A DNA stretch of 64,000 nt from the NCBI RefSeq assembly GCF_900128425.1, contig NZ_LT635782.1:783359-847358 (forward strand), written 5' to 3'. The stretch's first letter is position 1. The number at the start of each line of letters is the position of its first letter. Both the position numbers and the translations under genes were made by a program. Below the pieces are notes generated by a model. That model worked only from the letters and a program-made list of their open reading frames with translations, was not told the DNA's origin and did no database searches. Shown piece by piece: positions 1-8,033 of this stretch. This stretch comes from Anaerococcus urinomassiliensis. Its GTDB lineage: Bacteria; Bacillota; Clostridia; Tissierellales; Peptoniphilaceae.

Positions 1-392
1 TCATAGTCAGCTAGCTCTTCTATCTTGTAATCATTTGTATCTTTCAAATCTATGATTTTACCACAATTTTCGCATATAAAGTGGCTGTGACGATCTTTGG
101 CAAATTCATATCTTTTGCTTGTTAAGTTGAAATCTAGTTCTTTTACTATGTTTTTTCCTGTAAAGATCTTTAGTGTATTATAAACTGTAGCTTGAGATAT
201 GACTGGATCTATCTTTTTTAGATCAGTAAATATTGTCTCAGCTGAAGGGTGCTTGTGATTTTTTAATAGATAATCAAGGATTAAAAGTCGCTGGTGAGAA
301 ACTCTTATACCATTATCTTGCAATAATTGTTTTTCTGATTCTATTCTTTCTTCTGGCTTCAAGTATTCTAAGTTTTGTATCTTCTCTTCCAT
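1..392 (-). CDS. Fur/PerR-family metalloregulator (partial, 3' end outside window)
   Basis: About 130 residues of a Fur-superfamily repressor are visible; the C-terminus runs off the window edge. The N-terminal winged helix contains a recognisable recognition region (SQATVYNTLKIF). It is followed by the dimerisation-domain metal motif RHSHFICENCGKI, with the histidine pair and CxxC typical of Fur and PerR. The ATG at 392 follows GGAG at good spacing. The protein should bind DNA as a metal-loaded dimer and control iron or peroxide responses. Sequence alone does not separate PerR from Fur here. It sits downstream of the rplL terminator and has its own AT-rich upstream region. A Fur-like box lies in front of a reductase gene at 22.1 kb and could be a target. 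Confidence 0.88.
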   Translation of the reverse strand, partial: MEEKIQNLEYLKPEERIESEKQLLQDNGIRVSHQRLLILDYLLKNHKHPSAETIFTDLKKIDPVISQATVYNTLKIFTGKNIVKELDFNLTSKRYEFAKDRHSHFICENCGKIIDLKDTNDYKIEELADY

Positions 393-415
393 CCAATCTC
401 TCCTTTACCCTAGTA

Positions 416-433
416 TATAATTATACAATTATA
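416..433. promoter_or_regulatory. AT-rich inverted repeat upstream of the fur-like gene
   Basis: Two 7-base arms (TATAATT and AATTATA) flank ATAC, 24 bases upstream of the regulator's start codon. Fur-family genes are often autoregulated through such sites. The DNA here is so AT-rich that a chance palindrome is quite possible. Confidence 0.3.
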
Positions 434-464
434 TTATTATATTACAAGATTTGAAAAAACACAA

Positions 465-493
465 TAAAAAAAGCCCTCATTGAGAGCTTTTTA
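465..493 (-). terminator. Terminator after rplL
   Basis: Read on the minus strand, AAAGCTCTC and GAGGGCTTT form a hairpin followed by a T run, 14 bases after the rplL stop. It closes the ribosomal protein operon before the Fur-family gene. Confidence 0.85.
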
Positions 494-506
494 ATGTTAA
501 AGTTAA

Positions 507-890
507 TTAAGCAATTTCTACTTCTGCGCCAGCTTCTTCTAATTTAGCTTTTAGTGCTTCAGCTTCGTCTTTAGAAACTTTTTCAGCTACTGGTGCTGGA
601 GCGCCATCAACTAGAGCTTTAGCTTCTTTTAGTCCAAGTCCAGCTGCGTCTTTAACAACTTTGATTACGTTGATTTTAGCTTGTCCAGCTGATTTTAATA
701 CAACGTCAAATTCTGTTTTTTCAGCTGCTGCTGCTTCGCCTGCACCACCTGCTGCTGGAGCTGCTGCTACTACTGCTGCTTGAGCTGTTACGTCAAATTC
801 TTCTTCGATTGCGTGTACTAGGTCGCTTAGTTCAAGTACTGTAAGAGTTTTGATATCTTCTAATATTTGTGTTACTTTTTCACTTGCCAT
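507..890 (-). CDS. rplL: 50S ribosomal protein L7/L12
   Basis: This is the 127-residue stalk protein that recruits translation GTPases to the ribosome. The N-terminal dimerisation helices (about 1-35) are followed by an alanine/glycine-rich hinge (about 38-58). A conserved C-terminal domain begins at [10 protein letters not shown] and contains the [19 protein letters not shown] helix. Length is normal for the family. It lies 31 bases after rplJ in the same transcript, as expected for the L10-(L12) stalk complex. An intrinsic terminator follows directly, so rpoB is not the next gene, unlike in most bacteria. Confidence 0.98.
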   Translation of the reverse strand: MASEKVTQILEDIKTLTVLELSDLVHAIEEEFDVTAQAAVVAAAPAAGGAGEAAAAEKTEFDVVLKSAGQAKINVIKVVKDAAGLGLKEAKALVDGAPAPVAEKVSKDEAEALKAKLEEAGAEVEIA

Positions 891-921
891 TTTAAATTCT
901 CCTTAAATATTTTATCTTAAA

Positions 922-1494
922 TTATTCTTCTGTTGTTTCTTCTGCTACTTCTCCTGCTTCTTCTTTTTTAACACGTACTGCATCAACTGCAAGAGCAATT
1001 TTTGCGATTGTGTTATTAAGATCGCCAGCAAGATGTTGAATTGGTGCTTGTAATACATTTGCAAGCATTGAGTATAGAACTTCTTTGTTTGGTAATGATG
1101 CAATTGCAATCATTTGTTCGCCAGTTTGGATACTTCCATCCAATAGACCTGCTTTTATAAGTAGCTTTTCTTTTTGTTCGTCGCCTTCTTTTCTGTAATC
1201 AACTGCAACCTTTGGTCCTGTTACAGAATCTTCGTTTGAAAATATAAGAGCGTTTGAACCCTTTAGTTCACTTGTTAGATCACCATAACCAAGTTCTTCG
1301 AAAGCAAATCTCATCATAGTGTTTTTGTAAACTTTGTATTCTGAGTTACCTTCTCTGAATTTGCTACGTAGGTCTGTGATCTCTTGTACGTCCATTTTAT
1401 CAAAACTTACAAGAGTTGTTGATTTTGCGTTTTCAATCTTTTCTTTGATTTCATTTACAACTACTTGTTTAGCTGCTATAGCTTTTTCGCTCAC
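922..1494 (-). CDS. rplJ: 50S ribosomal protein L10
   Basis: L10 anchors L7/L12 dimers to 23S rRNA. The N-terminal RNA-binding domain contains TTLVSFDKMDVQEITDLR and YKVYKNTMMRFAFEE. The C-terminal helix that binds L12 ends in an acidic tail, giving 190 residues, slightly longer than the usual 165-175. The start codon is GTG at 1494, preceded by AGGAGGT at ideal spacing, so this start is well supported. The gene has its own promoter and an L10-type leader between 1535 and 1695. Autogenous control by the L10-L12 complex is therefore likely. Confidence 0.97.
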   Translation of the reverse strand: MSEKAIAAKQVVVNEIKEKIENAKSTTLVSFDKMDVQEITDLRSKFREGNSEYKVYKNTMMRFAFEELGYGDLTSELKGSNALIFSNEDSVTGPKVAVDYRKEGDEQKEKLLIKAGLLDGSIQTGEQMIAIASLPNKEVLYSMLANVLQAPIQHLAGDLNNTIAKIALAVDAVRVKKEEAGEVAEETTEE

Positions 1495-1534
1495 TTTTTC
1501 ACCTCCTAAAGGCTAACTTGTGGTAAATATAAAA

Positions 1535-1662
1535 ATCCCCAACAAAGCTAAGCATGACTTACCATGCTTACATCGGTGGGGATGTAAGTTTTCTCTTCCC
1601 ACCTATACGCAATTATTAAACCTTACAGTCTGCGTAGTCTTTGGTAGCCTGTTTATTTGACT
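1535..1662 (-). ncRNA. Ribosomal protein L10 leader (autoregulatory mRNA structure)
   Basis: The untranslated region ahead of rplJ holds several paired segments in the style of the Firmicute L10 leader. It carries ACTACGCAGACTGTAAGG and GCGTATAGGTGGGAAG on the minus strand, then a long hairpin. That hairpin has closing arms ATCCCCA and TGGGGAT followed by TTTTTATATTT. The last element looks like an intrinsic terminator, so L10-L12 binding could set read-through into rplJL. The position exactly between promoter and rplJ supports the call; the fold was judged by eye only. Confidence 0.75.
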
Positions 1663-1667
1663 ATGAT

Positions 1668-1695
1668 ATTATATCACAGTTTTTAAATTTTGCAA
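1668..1695 (-). promoter_or_regulatory. Promoter of rplJ-rplL
   Basis: On the minus strand there is TTGCAA, a 16-base spacer and a perfect TATAAT, placed just upstream of the L10 leader and just after the rplA stop. It gives rplJL transcription independent of rplKA. Confidence 0.75.
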
Positions 1696-1704
1696 ATATT
1701 TTTA

Positions 1705-2415
1705 TTATCTTTCTACTAGATCCATTACTCTTTGTGGAGATAGTTTTACACCAGGTCCCATTGTAGATGTAACTGTTACTGATCTGATGTATCTACCCTT
1801 AGCTGCTGCTGGTTTATCTTTTACAACTGCAGTAAGTAGTGCACGAATATTTTCAGCTAATTTTTCATTACCAAATGAAACTTTTCCTGTTGGAACGTGG
1901 ATTAGGTTTGCTTTGTCTGTTCTGTATTCTACCTTACCAGCTTTTACTTCTTCGATAGCTTGTTTAACATCCATTGTTACTGTTCCAGTTTTTGGGTTTG
2001 GCATTAGGCCTTGTGGTCCAAGGATTCTTGCAACTTTACCAACTGTAGCCATCATATCTGGTGTTGCTATTACAACGTCAAAGTCTAACCAGTTTTCTTT
2101 TTGGATTTTTTCAGCAAGTTCTGCTCCACCTGCGTAGTCTGCACCAGCTTCGATTGCTTCGTCAATTCTATCTTCTTTTACGAAAGCAAGGATTTTTTGA
2201 CTTTTACCTGTTCCGTGTGGAAGAATGATTGTACCACGTACTTGTTGGTCAGCGTGTCTGCTGTCTACACCAAGTTTTAAGTGAAGTTCTACTGTCTCGT
2301 CAAATTTAGCTTTTGCTGATTGTTCAACAATTTTTAGTGCTTCTTCTAATTCGTATTCTTTTGTAGAATCATAAGCTTTTTTTGATTCTAGATATTTTTT
2401 TCCTCTTTTTGCCAT
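1705..2415 (-). CDS. rplA: 50S ribosomal protein L1
   Basis: This 236-residue protein forms the L1 stalk, which moves deacylated tRNA out of the E site. The conserved L1 signature is seen in the segment [23 protein letters not shown], quoted here in parts: the motif [14 protein letters not shown] and the later TGKVSFG. It begins with ATG at 2415 behind a CCTCC-complement ribosome binding site. It sits 38 bases after rplK, the usual rplK-rplA pair. In many bacteria L1 represses its own mRNA near the rplK start; I did not identify that site here. Confidence 0.98.
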   Translation of the reverse strand: MAKRGKKYLESKKAYDSTKEYELEEALKIVEQSAKAKFDETVELHLKLGVDSRHADQQVRGTIILPHGTGKSQKILAFVKEDRIDEAIEAGADYAGGAELAEKIQKENWLDFDVVIATPDMMATVGKVARILGPQGLMPNPKTGTVTMDVKQAIEEVKAGKVEYRTDKANLIHVPTGKVSFGNEKLAENIRALLTAVVKDKPAAAKGRYIRSVTVTSTMGPGVKLSPQRVMDLVER

Positions 2416-2453
2416 TTAATTCCTCCTTAGTGGTTATCGAGTTACCTCTCCCA

Positions 2454-2882
2454 CTAGTCTTCTACTGTGACTCCCATACTTCTTGCTGTTCCAGCTATCA
2501 TGCTAACTGCAGCGTCTAGGCTTGCTGCGTTAAGATCTTGCATTTTTGTGTTTGCAATTTCTTCTAGTTGTGCACGTGTGATTTTACCAACTTTGTTTTT
2601 GTTTGGTTCACCAGATCCCTTGTTAAGGTTGATAGCTTTTTTGATTAATACTGGTGCTGGTGGTGTTTTTGTTATGAACTTAAAGCTTCTATCCGTAAAT
2701 ACTGTTAGTTCTACCGGTATTATCATTCCAGCTTGGTCGGCTGTTTGTGAATTAAATGCTTGCACGAAGTCCATGATGTTGATTCCGTGAGGACCTAGTG
2801 CTGTACCTACTGGTGGTGCTGGAGATGCTGCTCCTGCTGGTACTTGTAATTTTACTACTGCTTGTACTTCTTTATCTGCCAT
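2454..2882 (-). CDS. rplK: 50S ribosomal protein L11
   Basis: L11 binds the GTPase-associated region of 23S rRNA. The N-terminal domain has the proline-rich loop [19 protein letters not shown] and [12 protein letters not shown]. The C-terminal RNA-binding domain contains [12 protein letters not shown]. At 142 residues it is of standard length. An AGGAGG-type ribosome binding site precedes the ATG. It follows nusG by 58 bases, the common nusG-rplK arrangement. Confidence 0.98.
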   Translation of the reverse strand: MADKEVQAVVKLQVPAGAASPAPPVGTALGPHGINIMDFVQAFNSQTADQAGMIIPVELTVFTDRSFKFITKTPPAPVLIKKAINLNKGSGEPNKNKVGKITRAQLEEIANTKMQDLNAASLDAAVSMIAGTARSMGVTVED

Positions 2883-2940
2883 ATTTTACCTCCTTGTGGT
2901 CGTATCGGGGGATTACCCTCCCACTTTTGACAGTTATCTA

Positions 2941-3525
2941 CTAGATTGTTTCAATATCTGAGTATTCGAGATCGATTGATGTATCTCTACCAAAGATATC
3001 TACAAAGGCTTTGATAGTTTGTTTTTCCTTGTCAATCTCTGTAACTTTTCCTACAAAGTCCTTGAATGGACCTGCAATGATATTTACATCGTCTCCCACA
3101 TTTACGTCTATGTCTAGGACTACCTTCTCTTCTTTGACACCAAACTTTCTTACTTCTTGTGGTGTTAGTGGAACAGGTTTCCTATCTGGACCTACAAAGC
3201 CTGTAACTCCTTGGGTGTTTCTGATGATATACCAGCTTTTGTTAGTGATATTCATCTTTACCATTACATAGCCTGGGAATAATTTTCTAGTTTTTACTTT
3301 TTTCTGATCGTTTTTAATCTCTACGTATTCTTCTGTTGGCACTGTTACATCGACTATGTCTGGGTTTTGTTCGTTTTCGATCATTGATCTAATCTTATCG
3401 CAAACCCTATTTTCATAGCCTGTGTAGGTATGGACTACATACCATTTTGCCTTATCGTTAGATTCTTCTGTTTCTACAGTATCTTCTACTGTATTTTCTT
3501 CTAAAGATTCATTTTTATCTGACAT
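2941..3525 (-). CDS. nusG: Transcription termination/antitermination factor NusG
   Basis: NusG binds RNA polymerase and couples it to ribosomes and other factors. The NGN domain starts near residue 27 with KWYVVHTYTGYENRV and contains LFPGYVMVKM and the GVTGFVG segment. The KOW domain lies at about 140-190, with VGDDVNIIAGPFKDFVGKV. An acidic N-terminal extension of about 24 residues precedes the NGN domain. The gene starts 7 bases after secE ends, so the two are probably co-translated. Confidence 0.97.
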   Translation of the reverse strand: MSDKNESLEENTVEDTVETEESNDKAKWYVVHTYTGYENRVCDKIRSMIENEQNPDIVDVTVPTEEYVEIKNDQKKVKTRKLFPGYVMVKMNITNKSWYIIRNTQGVTGFVGPDRKPVPLTPQEVRKFGVKEEKVVLDIDVNVGDDVNIIAGPFKDFVGKVTEIDKEKQTIKAFVDIFGRDTSIDLEYSDIETI

Positions 3526-3532
3526 ATGTCAC

Positions 3533-3721
3533 CTAAATAATAAATCCTAATAGGAAAGCAAATACTTTGTCTAATAAGTAAATAACTACACCAGTGATAG
3601 CACTGATTAATAGTACTAGGCCTGTGTATTGAAAAGTAATTTCTTTACTAGGCCATTGGATTTTTTTTCTTTCCTTTTTAGTAGATTCGAAAAATCCTTC
3701 GTTTTTCTTAGCCTTAGCCAT
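3533..3721 (-). CDS. secE: Preprotein translocase subunit SecE
   Basis: A 62-residue single-span membrane protein that clamps SecY in the translocation channel. The cytoplasmic amphipathic part contains the family motif ESTKKERKKIQWPSKEI. One hydrophobic span covers about residues 33-60. The short, one-TM form is typical of Gram-positive bacteria. It lies between rpmG and nusG in the classic order. Confidence 0.95.
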   Translation of the reverse strand: MAKAKKNEGFFESTKKERKKIQWPSKEITFQYTGLVLLISAITGVVIYLLDKVFAFLLGFII

Positions 3722-3730
3722 TTTTTGCTC

Positions 3731-3880
3731 CTATTTTGTTTCTCTATGAACTGTATGTTTTTTACAGAAAGGACAATATTTTTTAAGTTCCAATCTTTCT
3801 TGATGGTTCTTTTTGTTTTTTGTTGTATCGTAGTTTCTGTTTTTGCATTCAGTACATTCTAACTTTACTTTATCTGCCAT
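3731..3880 (-). CDS. rpmG: 50S ribosomal protein L33
   Basis: This 49-residue gene reads [17 protein letters not shown] at the start and ends in HRETK. Four cysteines in two CxxC pairs (residues 9/12 and 36/39) make the zinc-ribbon form of L33. The ATG at 3880 is preceded by AGGAGGTG on the minus strand. It ends 9 bases before secE starts, matching the common rpmG-secE-nusG order. A near-perfect promoter lies about 50 bases upstream. Confidence 0.95.
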   Translation of the reverse strand: MADKVKLECTECKNRNYDTTKNKKNHQERLELKKYCPFCKKHTVHRETK

Positions 3881-3926
3881 TCAAACACCTCCTATTTTTT
3901 TATACGGATATTTCCTACAAGTGAAT

Positions 3927-3955
3927 ATAATACCTTGTAAGATACTATTTGTCAA
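3927..3955 (-). promoter_or_regulatory. Promoter of rpmG-secE-nusG-rplKA
   Basis: On the minus strand, TTGACA is separated by exactly 17 bases from TATTAT. The -35 box overlaps the last codons of the upstream small gene, so the ribosomal operon has its own strong start. Confidence 0.85.
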
Positions 3956-4274
3956 CAGTATTTTCTTCTAATTTTTGGTAAAACTCGATTCTTTGCTTAA
4001 GAAGAAATTCTCTGATGTCTTCCATATCGTGGTTTGAATAAGTTTGGTCCATATATTCTGTGATTACATCTTCTATGTCAGGCAGGATAAATACTCCCTT
4101 ATCATACATCTTGCCAAGGAAATTATCCTCCCTATCATAGTAGACTTCTGGTGGGTAATCTTCTACTATGCTTGTATCAAAGCTTATAAAGCTTTCCTTA
4201 CTATATACTCTGCCATGGCTAACTAAGACACACTCTTTGGGATTTATTTCTCGTCCTGTTTTGTAATCTATCAT
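3945..4274 (-). CDS. Conserved-looking protein of unknown function (109 aa)
   Basis: I do not recognise this protein. It is 109 residues, soluble, acidic and rich in aromatic residues (YYDREDNF, EYMDQTYSNHDMEDIREF). It has no signal peptide, membrane span or clear catalytic motif; the last 35 residues look helical. Its ATG directly abuts the glmM stop with no gap, so it is translated from the glmM mRNA, probably by coupling. The rpmG promoter overlaps its 3' end. The tight coupling suggests a real gene, possibly one tied to cell-wall precursor supply, but nothing in the sequence proves that. Confidence 0.75.
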   Translation of the reverse strand: MIDYKTGREINPKECVLVSHGRVYSKESFISFDTSIVEDYPPEVYYDREDNFLGKMYDKGVFILPDIEDVITEYMDQTYSNHDMEDIREFLLKQRIEFYQKLEENTVDK

Positions 4275-5621
4275 CTAGAGGGCCAATCCAAGATTAACCA
4301 TTTCATCTTTTATTTGATTTGTATAAGTTTCTGCAATCTCATCTGTGCTTGCCTCAACCATGACCCTAATGAGTGGTTCTGTACCTGACGCCCTTACCAA
4401 AACTCTACCAGAATCGCCAAGTTCTCTACTTATCTCATCGATTTTACCATTTAGCTTTTCATTTGCTAAGCTTTCTTCTTTATCTTTAACCCTTACATTT
4501 ACTAGAACTTGTGGGTAGATTTTAATTTCTCTTGTTAAGGATTTAAGGTCAGTTTTTTGGTCAATCATTGCTTCCATGACTCTAAGTGAGGTCAAGATTC
4601 CATCGCCTGTGTTGGCATATTTGGAAAAAATGATGTGTCCAGATTGTTCTCCACCTAATTCTAGGCCTTGTTCATCCATGGCTAGATGAACGTATTTGTC
4701 CCCTACTTTTGTTTTTACATAGTCTATGCCTATATTATCTAGGGCTTTGTAGAGTCCTATATTTGACATAATAGTAGTTGCTATAGTATTGCTCTCTAGT
4801 TTGCCCTCATCTTTTAAATGTTTGCCACATATATAAAGAATAGCATCGCCATCAACCACGTTTCCTTCGGAATCAACTGCTATACACCTATCAGCATCAC
4901 CATCAAAGGCAAAGCCTATATCAAGCTTATTTTCTCTAACAAATTCTTGCATATATTCAATATGAGTTGACCCAGCATCTACATTTATATTAAAGCCATT
5001 TGGCCTGTCATTTATTACATAGGTATCTGCACCAAGTGCATCATAAACTGGTTTTGCGATGGTAAAGCTTGCTCCATTGGCACAATCTAGGCCAACTTTG
5101 ATCCCTTCAAAGGACTTATCCACTGTCTGGATTAGAAAGGCAATATATCTATTACGGCCACCTATGAAGTCTACTGTTCTTCCTATCTTATCTCCTTGGG
5201 CAAGAGGGATATCTTCGATGTCAGCATCAATATATCTTTCCAATTCTTCCAAGAATTGATCTTCCATTTTTTCGCCCTTGGAATTTATAATCTTGATTCC
5301 ATTGTCCTGGTAAGGATTGTGGCTAGCTGTAATCATTACACCACAATCAAAATCTTCACTTCTCACTATATATGATACAGAAGGAGTTGTTGTAACGTGA
5401 AGCAGGTGGGCGTTGGATCCAGATGAGGTGATACCAGCTGCAAGTGCATCTTCAAACATATATGAAGATCTTCTTGTGTCCTTTCCTATAACAATCTTGC
5501 CGGCAAAACCCTTGTCTTTGTTGAAGTAGTCTCCCAAAAATCTTCCTATTTTAAAAGCATGGTAGACATTCAAATCCTTGTTTGCCTCTCCCCTAAATCC
5601 ATCAGTTCCAAAATATTTCAT
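4275..5621 (-). CDS. glmM: Phosphoglucosamine mutase
   Basis: GlmM converts glucosamine-6-phosphate to glucosamine-1-phosphate for UDP-GlcNAc and peptidoglycan synthesis. The 448-residue length is standard. The phosphoserine loop is MITASHNPYQDNG, with Ser100 as the phosphorylated residue. The metal loop is FAFDGDADRC (about 240), and the phosphate-binding loop VRASGTEPLIRVM is near the C-terminus. The N-terminus MKYFGTDGFRG is typical of GlmM rather than of other phosphohexomutases. The aldehyde dehydrogenase locus diverges upstream. Confidence 0.97.
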   Translation of the reverse strand: MKYFGTDGFRGEANKDLNVYHAFKIGRFLGDYFNKDKGFAGKIVIGKDTRRSSYMFEDALAAGITSSGSNAHLLHVTTTPSVSYIVRSEDFDCGVMITASHNPYQDNGIKIINSKGEKMEDQFLEELERYIDADIEDIPLAQGDKIGRTVDFIGGRNRYIAFLIQTVDKSFEGIKVGLDCANGASFTIAKPVYDALGADTYVINDRPNGFNINVDAGSTHIEYMQEFVRENKLDIGFAFDGDADRCIAVDSEGNVVDGDAILYICGKHLKDEGKLESNTIATTIMSNIGLYKALDNIGIDYVKTKVGDKYVHLAMDEQGLELGGEQSGHIIFSKYANTGDGILTSLRVMEAMIDQKTDLKSLTREIKIYPQVLVNVRVKDKEESLANEKLNGKIDEISRELGDSGRVLVRASGTEPLIRVMVEASTDEIAETYTNQIKDEMVNLGLAL

Positions 5622-5736
5622 ATTTCCTCCAATAATTTAAAAATCAATCTAAATATATTATACACTTAAGCTGGCCTATGAAAACATAATGGTTAAATTT
5701 AAAGTACTTAGGGTAAAAGTCCATTGAGGTGATATT

Positions 5737-7161
5737 ATGAATATAAAAGAATTAAATAGTGAAAAATTATATATAGATGGCCAATTTGTAGACGCTTCAA
5801 GTGGAGAATTCATAGAAGTTGAAAATCCTGCAACGGAAGAAATAATTGCCAATATTCCTTCTGCTAGCAAAGAAGATATCGACAAAGCTTGTGATGCAGC
5901 CTATGAGGCCTTCAAAACTTACTCAAAGACTAGCCTTGATGAGAGAATTGCCTATATGGAAAAACTAAAGGATTGGATAACATATCACCAAGATGAATTT
6001 GACGAGATTATCCTTCTATAACTAGGTATCCCAAAACACATAGGTCACGATTCCCAAGTCAAAACTCAAATTGAGAGAATAGAAACCTTTATAAAAGAAG
6101 TAAAAAATATCAAAACAGAAGAAGAATACGAAGGAGGACTTTTGCTACGTGAACCAATAGGTGTAGTGGCATCAATCACTCCTTGGAACTATCCACTTGG
6201 TCAAATAGTACAAAAGGTAATACCTGCCCTATTATCTGGATGTACAGTAGTCCAAAAACCAGCAACTGCAACCCCACTAACAGCTTATCTATTTGCCAAA
6301 GGCCTAGATGAGATTGGACTTCCAAAGGGAGTATTTAACCTAGTCACAGGACAAGGTTCTGAAATTGGAGACATCCTAAACAAAAACCCTAAAGTAGCCA
6401 TGGTCTCCTACACTGGATCTATAACCGGTGGTGGCCAAGCAGCAGGCCTTGCTATGCAATCAGCCAAGAAAGTAGTCCTAGAACTAGGTGGCAAGTCCCC
6501 AGCAGTATTTCTAAAGGGTGCTGACATAGAAAAAGGTGTCAAACAAGTCCTAGACACTGTCTATAGAAATGTCGGTCAAACCTGTTCATGCCTATCTCGT
6601 GCTGTAGTTGTTGAAGAAATCTATGACCAAGTAGTCGAAGAATTCGAAAAACAATATGACAACTATCCATCAGGAGATCCAAATGACGAAAACACAGTAG
6701 TTGGACCACTATCAAGTCAAAAACAATTTGACAGAGTTCAAAAATATGTAAACATTGGACTTGACGAAGGAGCCAATCTACTTAAAGGAGAGCTTCTTGA
6801 AAAGAAAGGCCCCGGATATTTTGTAAAACCAATAATATTTACAGATGTTAAGCCTGGAATGACAATCCACGATGAAGAAATCTTTGGTCCAGTCTTATCA
6901 ATTATCAAGGTAAAGGATAAGAAAGAAGCCATAGAAGTTGCAAACGCAGTAGAATATGGCCTATCTTCAGCAGTATTTGGCGGAGATGATCAAGCTTTGG
7001 AAGTTGCAAGAGAAATCAGAGCTGGTGAATGTTATGTAAATGGTGGATCAAAAGCCCATAACCTACCATTTGGTGGCTACAAGCAATCTGGAGTTGGCAG
7101 AGAAGGCGGCATCCACGGTCTATTAGAATACTACGAACTCAAATCAGTTTATAAAAAATAA
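5737..7161 (+). pseudogene. NAD(P)-dependent aldehyde dehydrogenase interrupted by one in-frame stop
   Basis: The reading frame is continuous for 475 codons except for TAA at 6019-6021 (codon 95). At that place, before LGIP, family members usually carry Glu in an ...ELG... motif, so GAA to TAA is the simplest origin. The rest is intact: TPWNYPLGQ, the catalytic Glu in LELGGKSP (about 249), the catalytic Cys in NVGQTCSC (about 283), and EEIFGPVLSI. The upstream start has a good GAGGTGAT site. A second segment could restart at TTG 6142, which has AAGGAGG just upstream, but it would lack the N-terminal part of the cofactor domain. Substrate is unknown. I call it broken unless the stop is a sequencing error. 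Confidence 0.88.
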
Positions 7162-7173
7162 AAGCTAATTAAT

Positions 7174-7240
7174 AAAGTCCCCAGGATAATATCAAAGATA
7201 AAAGAAATTTTGCCATTGATATTATTTTAAGGGGACTTTT
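7174..7240 (+). terminator. Terminator after the aldehyde dehydrogenase
   Basis: A long imperfect hairpin pairs AAAGTCCCC with GGGGACTTT, and inside it TAATATCAA with TTGATATTA. A short T run follows. The arms would also work on the opposite strand. Confidence 0.75.
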
Positions 7241-7308
7241 GCTCTTAAAAATATGCCACAGACCATAGACCTTCTTTTTTTATTGTAAAAATTTGATATA
7301 CTAGACAT

Positions 7309-8013
7309 ATGAAAAAATTAGATTATATACCAAAAACAAATATAAAAATGATACATATAGATAAGTCCTATTCCTTTGGCATTGATTCAATACTTTTGAT
7401 GGATTTTGCCAAGATGAGAGAAGGCAAAAACTTAATTGATATAGGAGCTGGGTCTGGAATACTAGCCCTTGGAGCCAACAGTCTTTATAATCTAAATTCT
7501 GTTACAGCAATCGAAATCCAAGAAGAAAAGGCGAGCTTACTTGGTGAAAACATTACATTGAATGGTCTAGATAATATAAAAGTAATAAATGATGACCTCA
7601 ATAATGTAGAAATCAGACCAAATTATTATGATTACATAATCACCAACCCTCCTTATTACAAGATTTGCGACAATATTTCCAATAAAAGTGAGGAATTTCT
7701 AATCTCACGCCAAGAAAAATACCTCAAATTAGAAGATATATTCAAATTTGCCAACAAGGCCCTAAAGGACAGGGGCAAGCTATTTATGATCCATAAGCCT
7801 GAACGCATGGTTGATATATTTACTCAATCTGCCAATCTAAAGGCAAAAAGAGTCCGCTTTGTATCATCTACTTACGATAAAAAACCAGAATTTATCTTAA
7901 TAGAATTTGTCAAGAATGCAAATGACGGTCTAAAGATTGAAAAACCCTTGATTATCTACGAAGACGGCCAATATAGCCAAGAAGTTAAAGAAATAAACGG
8001 CATAGAAGAATAA
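7309..8013 (+). CDS. tRNA1(Val) A37 N6-methyltransferase-like protein (TrmN6/YabB)
   Basis: A 234-residue class I SAM-dependent methyltransferase. The SAM-binding motif is LIDIGAGSGILALG (residues 42-55). The adenine-N6 catalytic motif NPPY is at 113-116. The YSFGIDSILL start region is typical of the TrmN6/YabB family, which modifies A37 of tRNA-Val in enterobacteria; the exact substrate here is inferred. The gene is followed 20 bases later by rsmI, the same neighbourhood as yabB-yabC in Bacillus. The ribosome binding site is weak. Confidence 0.85.
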   Translation: MKKLDYIPKTNIKMIHIDKSYSFGIDSILLMDFAKMREGKNLIDIGAGSGILALGANSLYNLNSVTAIEIQEEKASLLGENITLNGLDNIKVINDDLNNVEIRPNYYDYIITNPPYYKICDNISNKSEEFLISRQEKYLKLEDIFKFANKALKDRGKLFMIHKPERMVDIFTQSANLKAKRVRFVSSTYDKKPEFILIEFVKNANDGLKIEKPLIIYEDGQYSQEVKEINGIEE

Positions 8014-8033
8014 ATTATTTTAAAGGAGTTTAT

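Noticed and set aside
233..454. 73-codon frame opposite the Fur-family gene
   Set aside because: Antisense to a clear protein-coding gene; hydrophobic low-complexity product and no family features.
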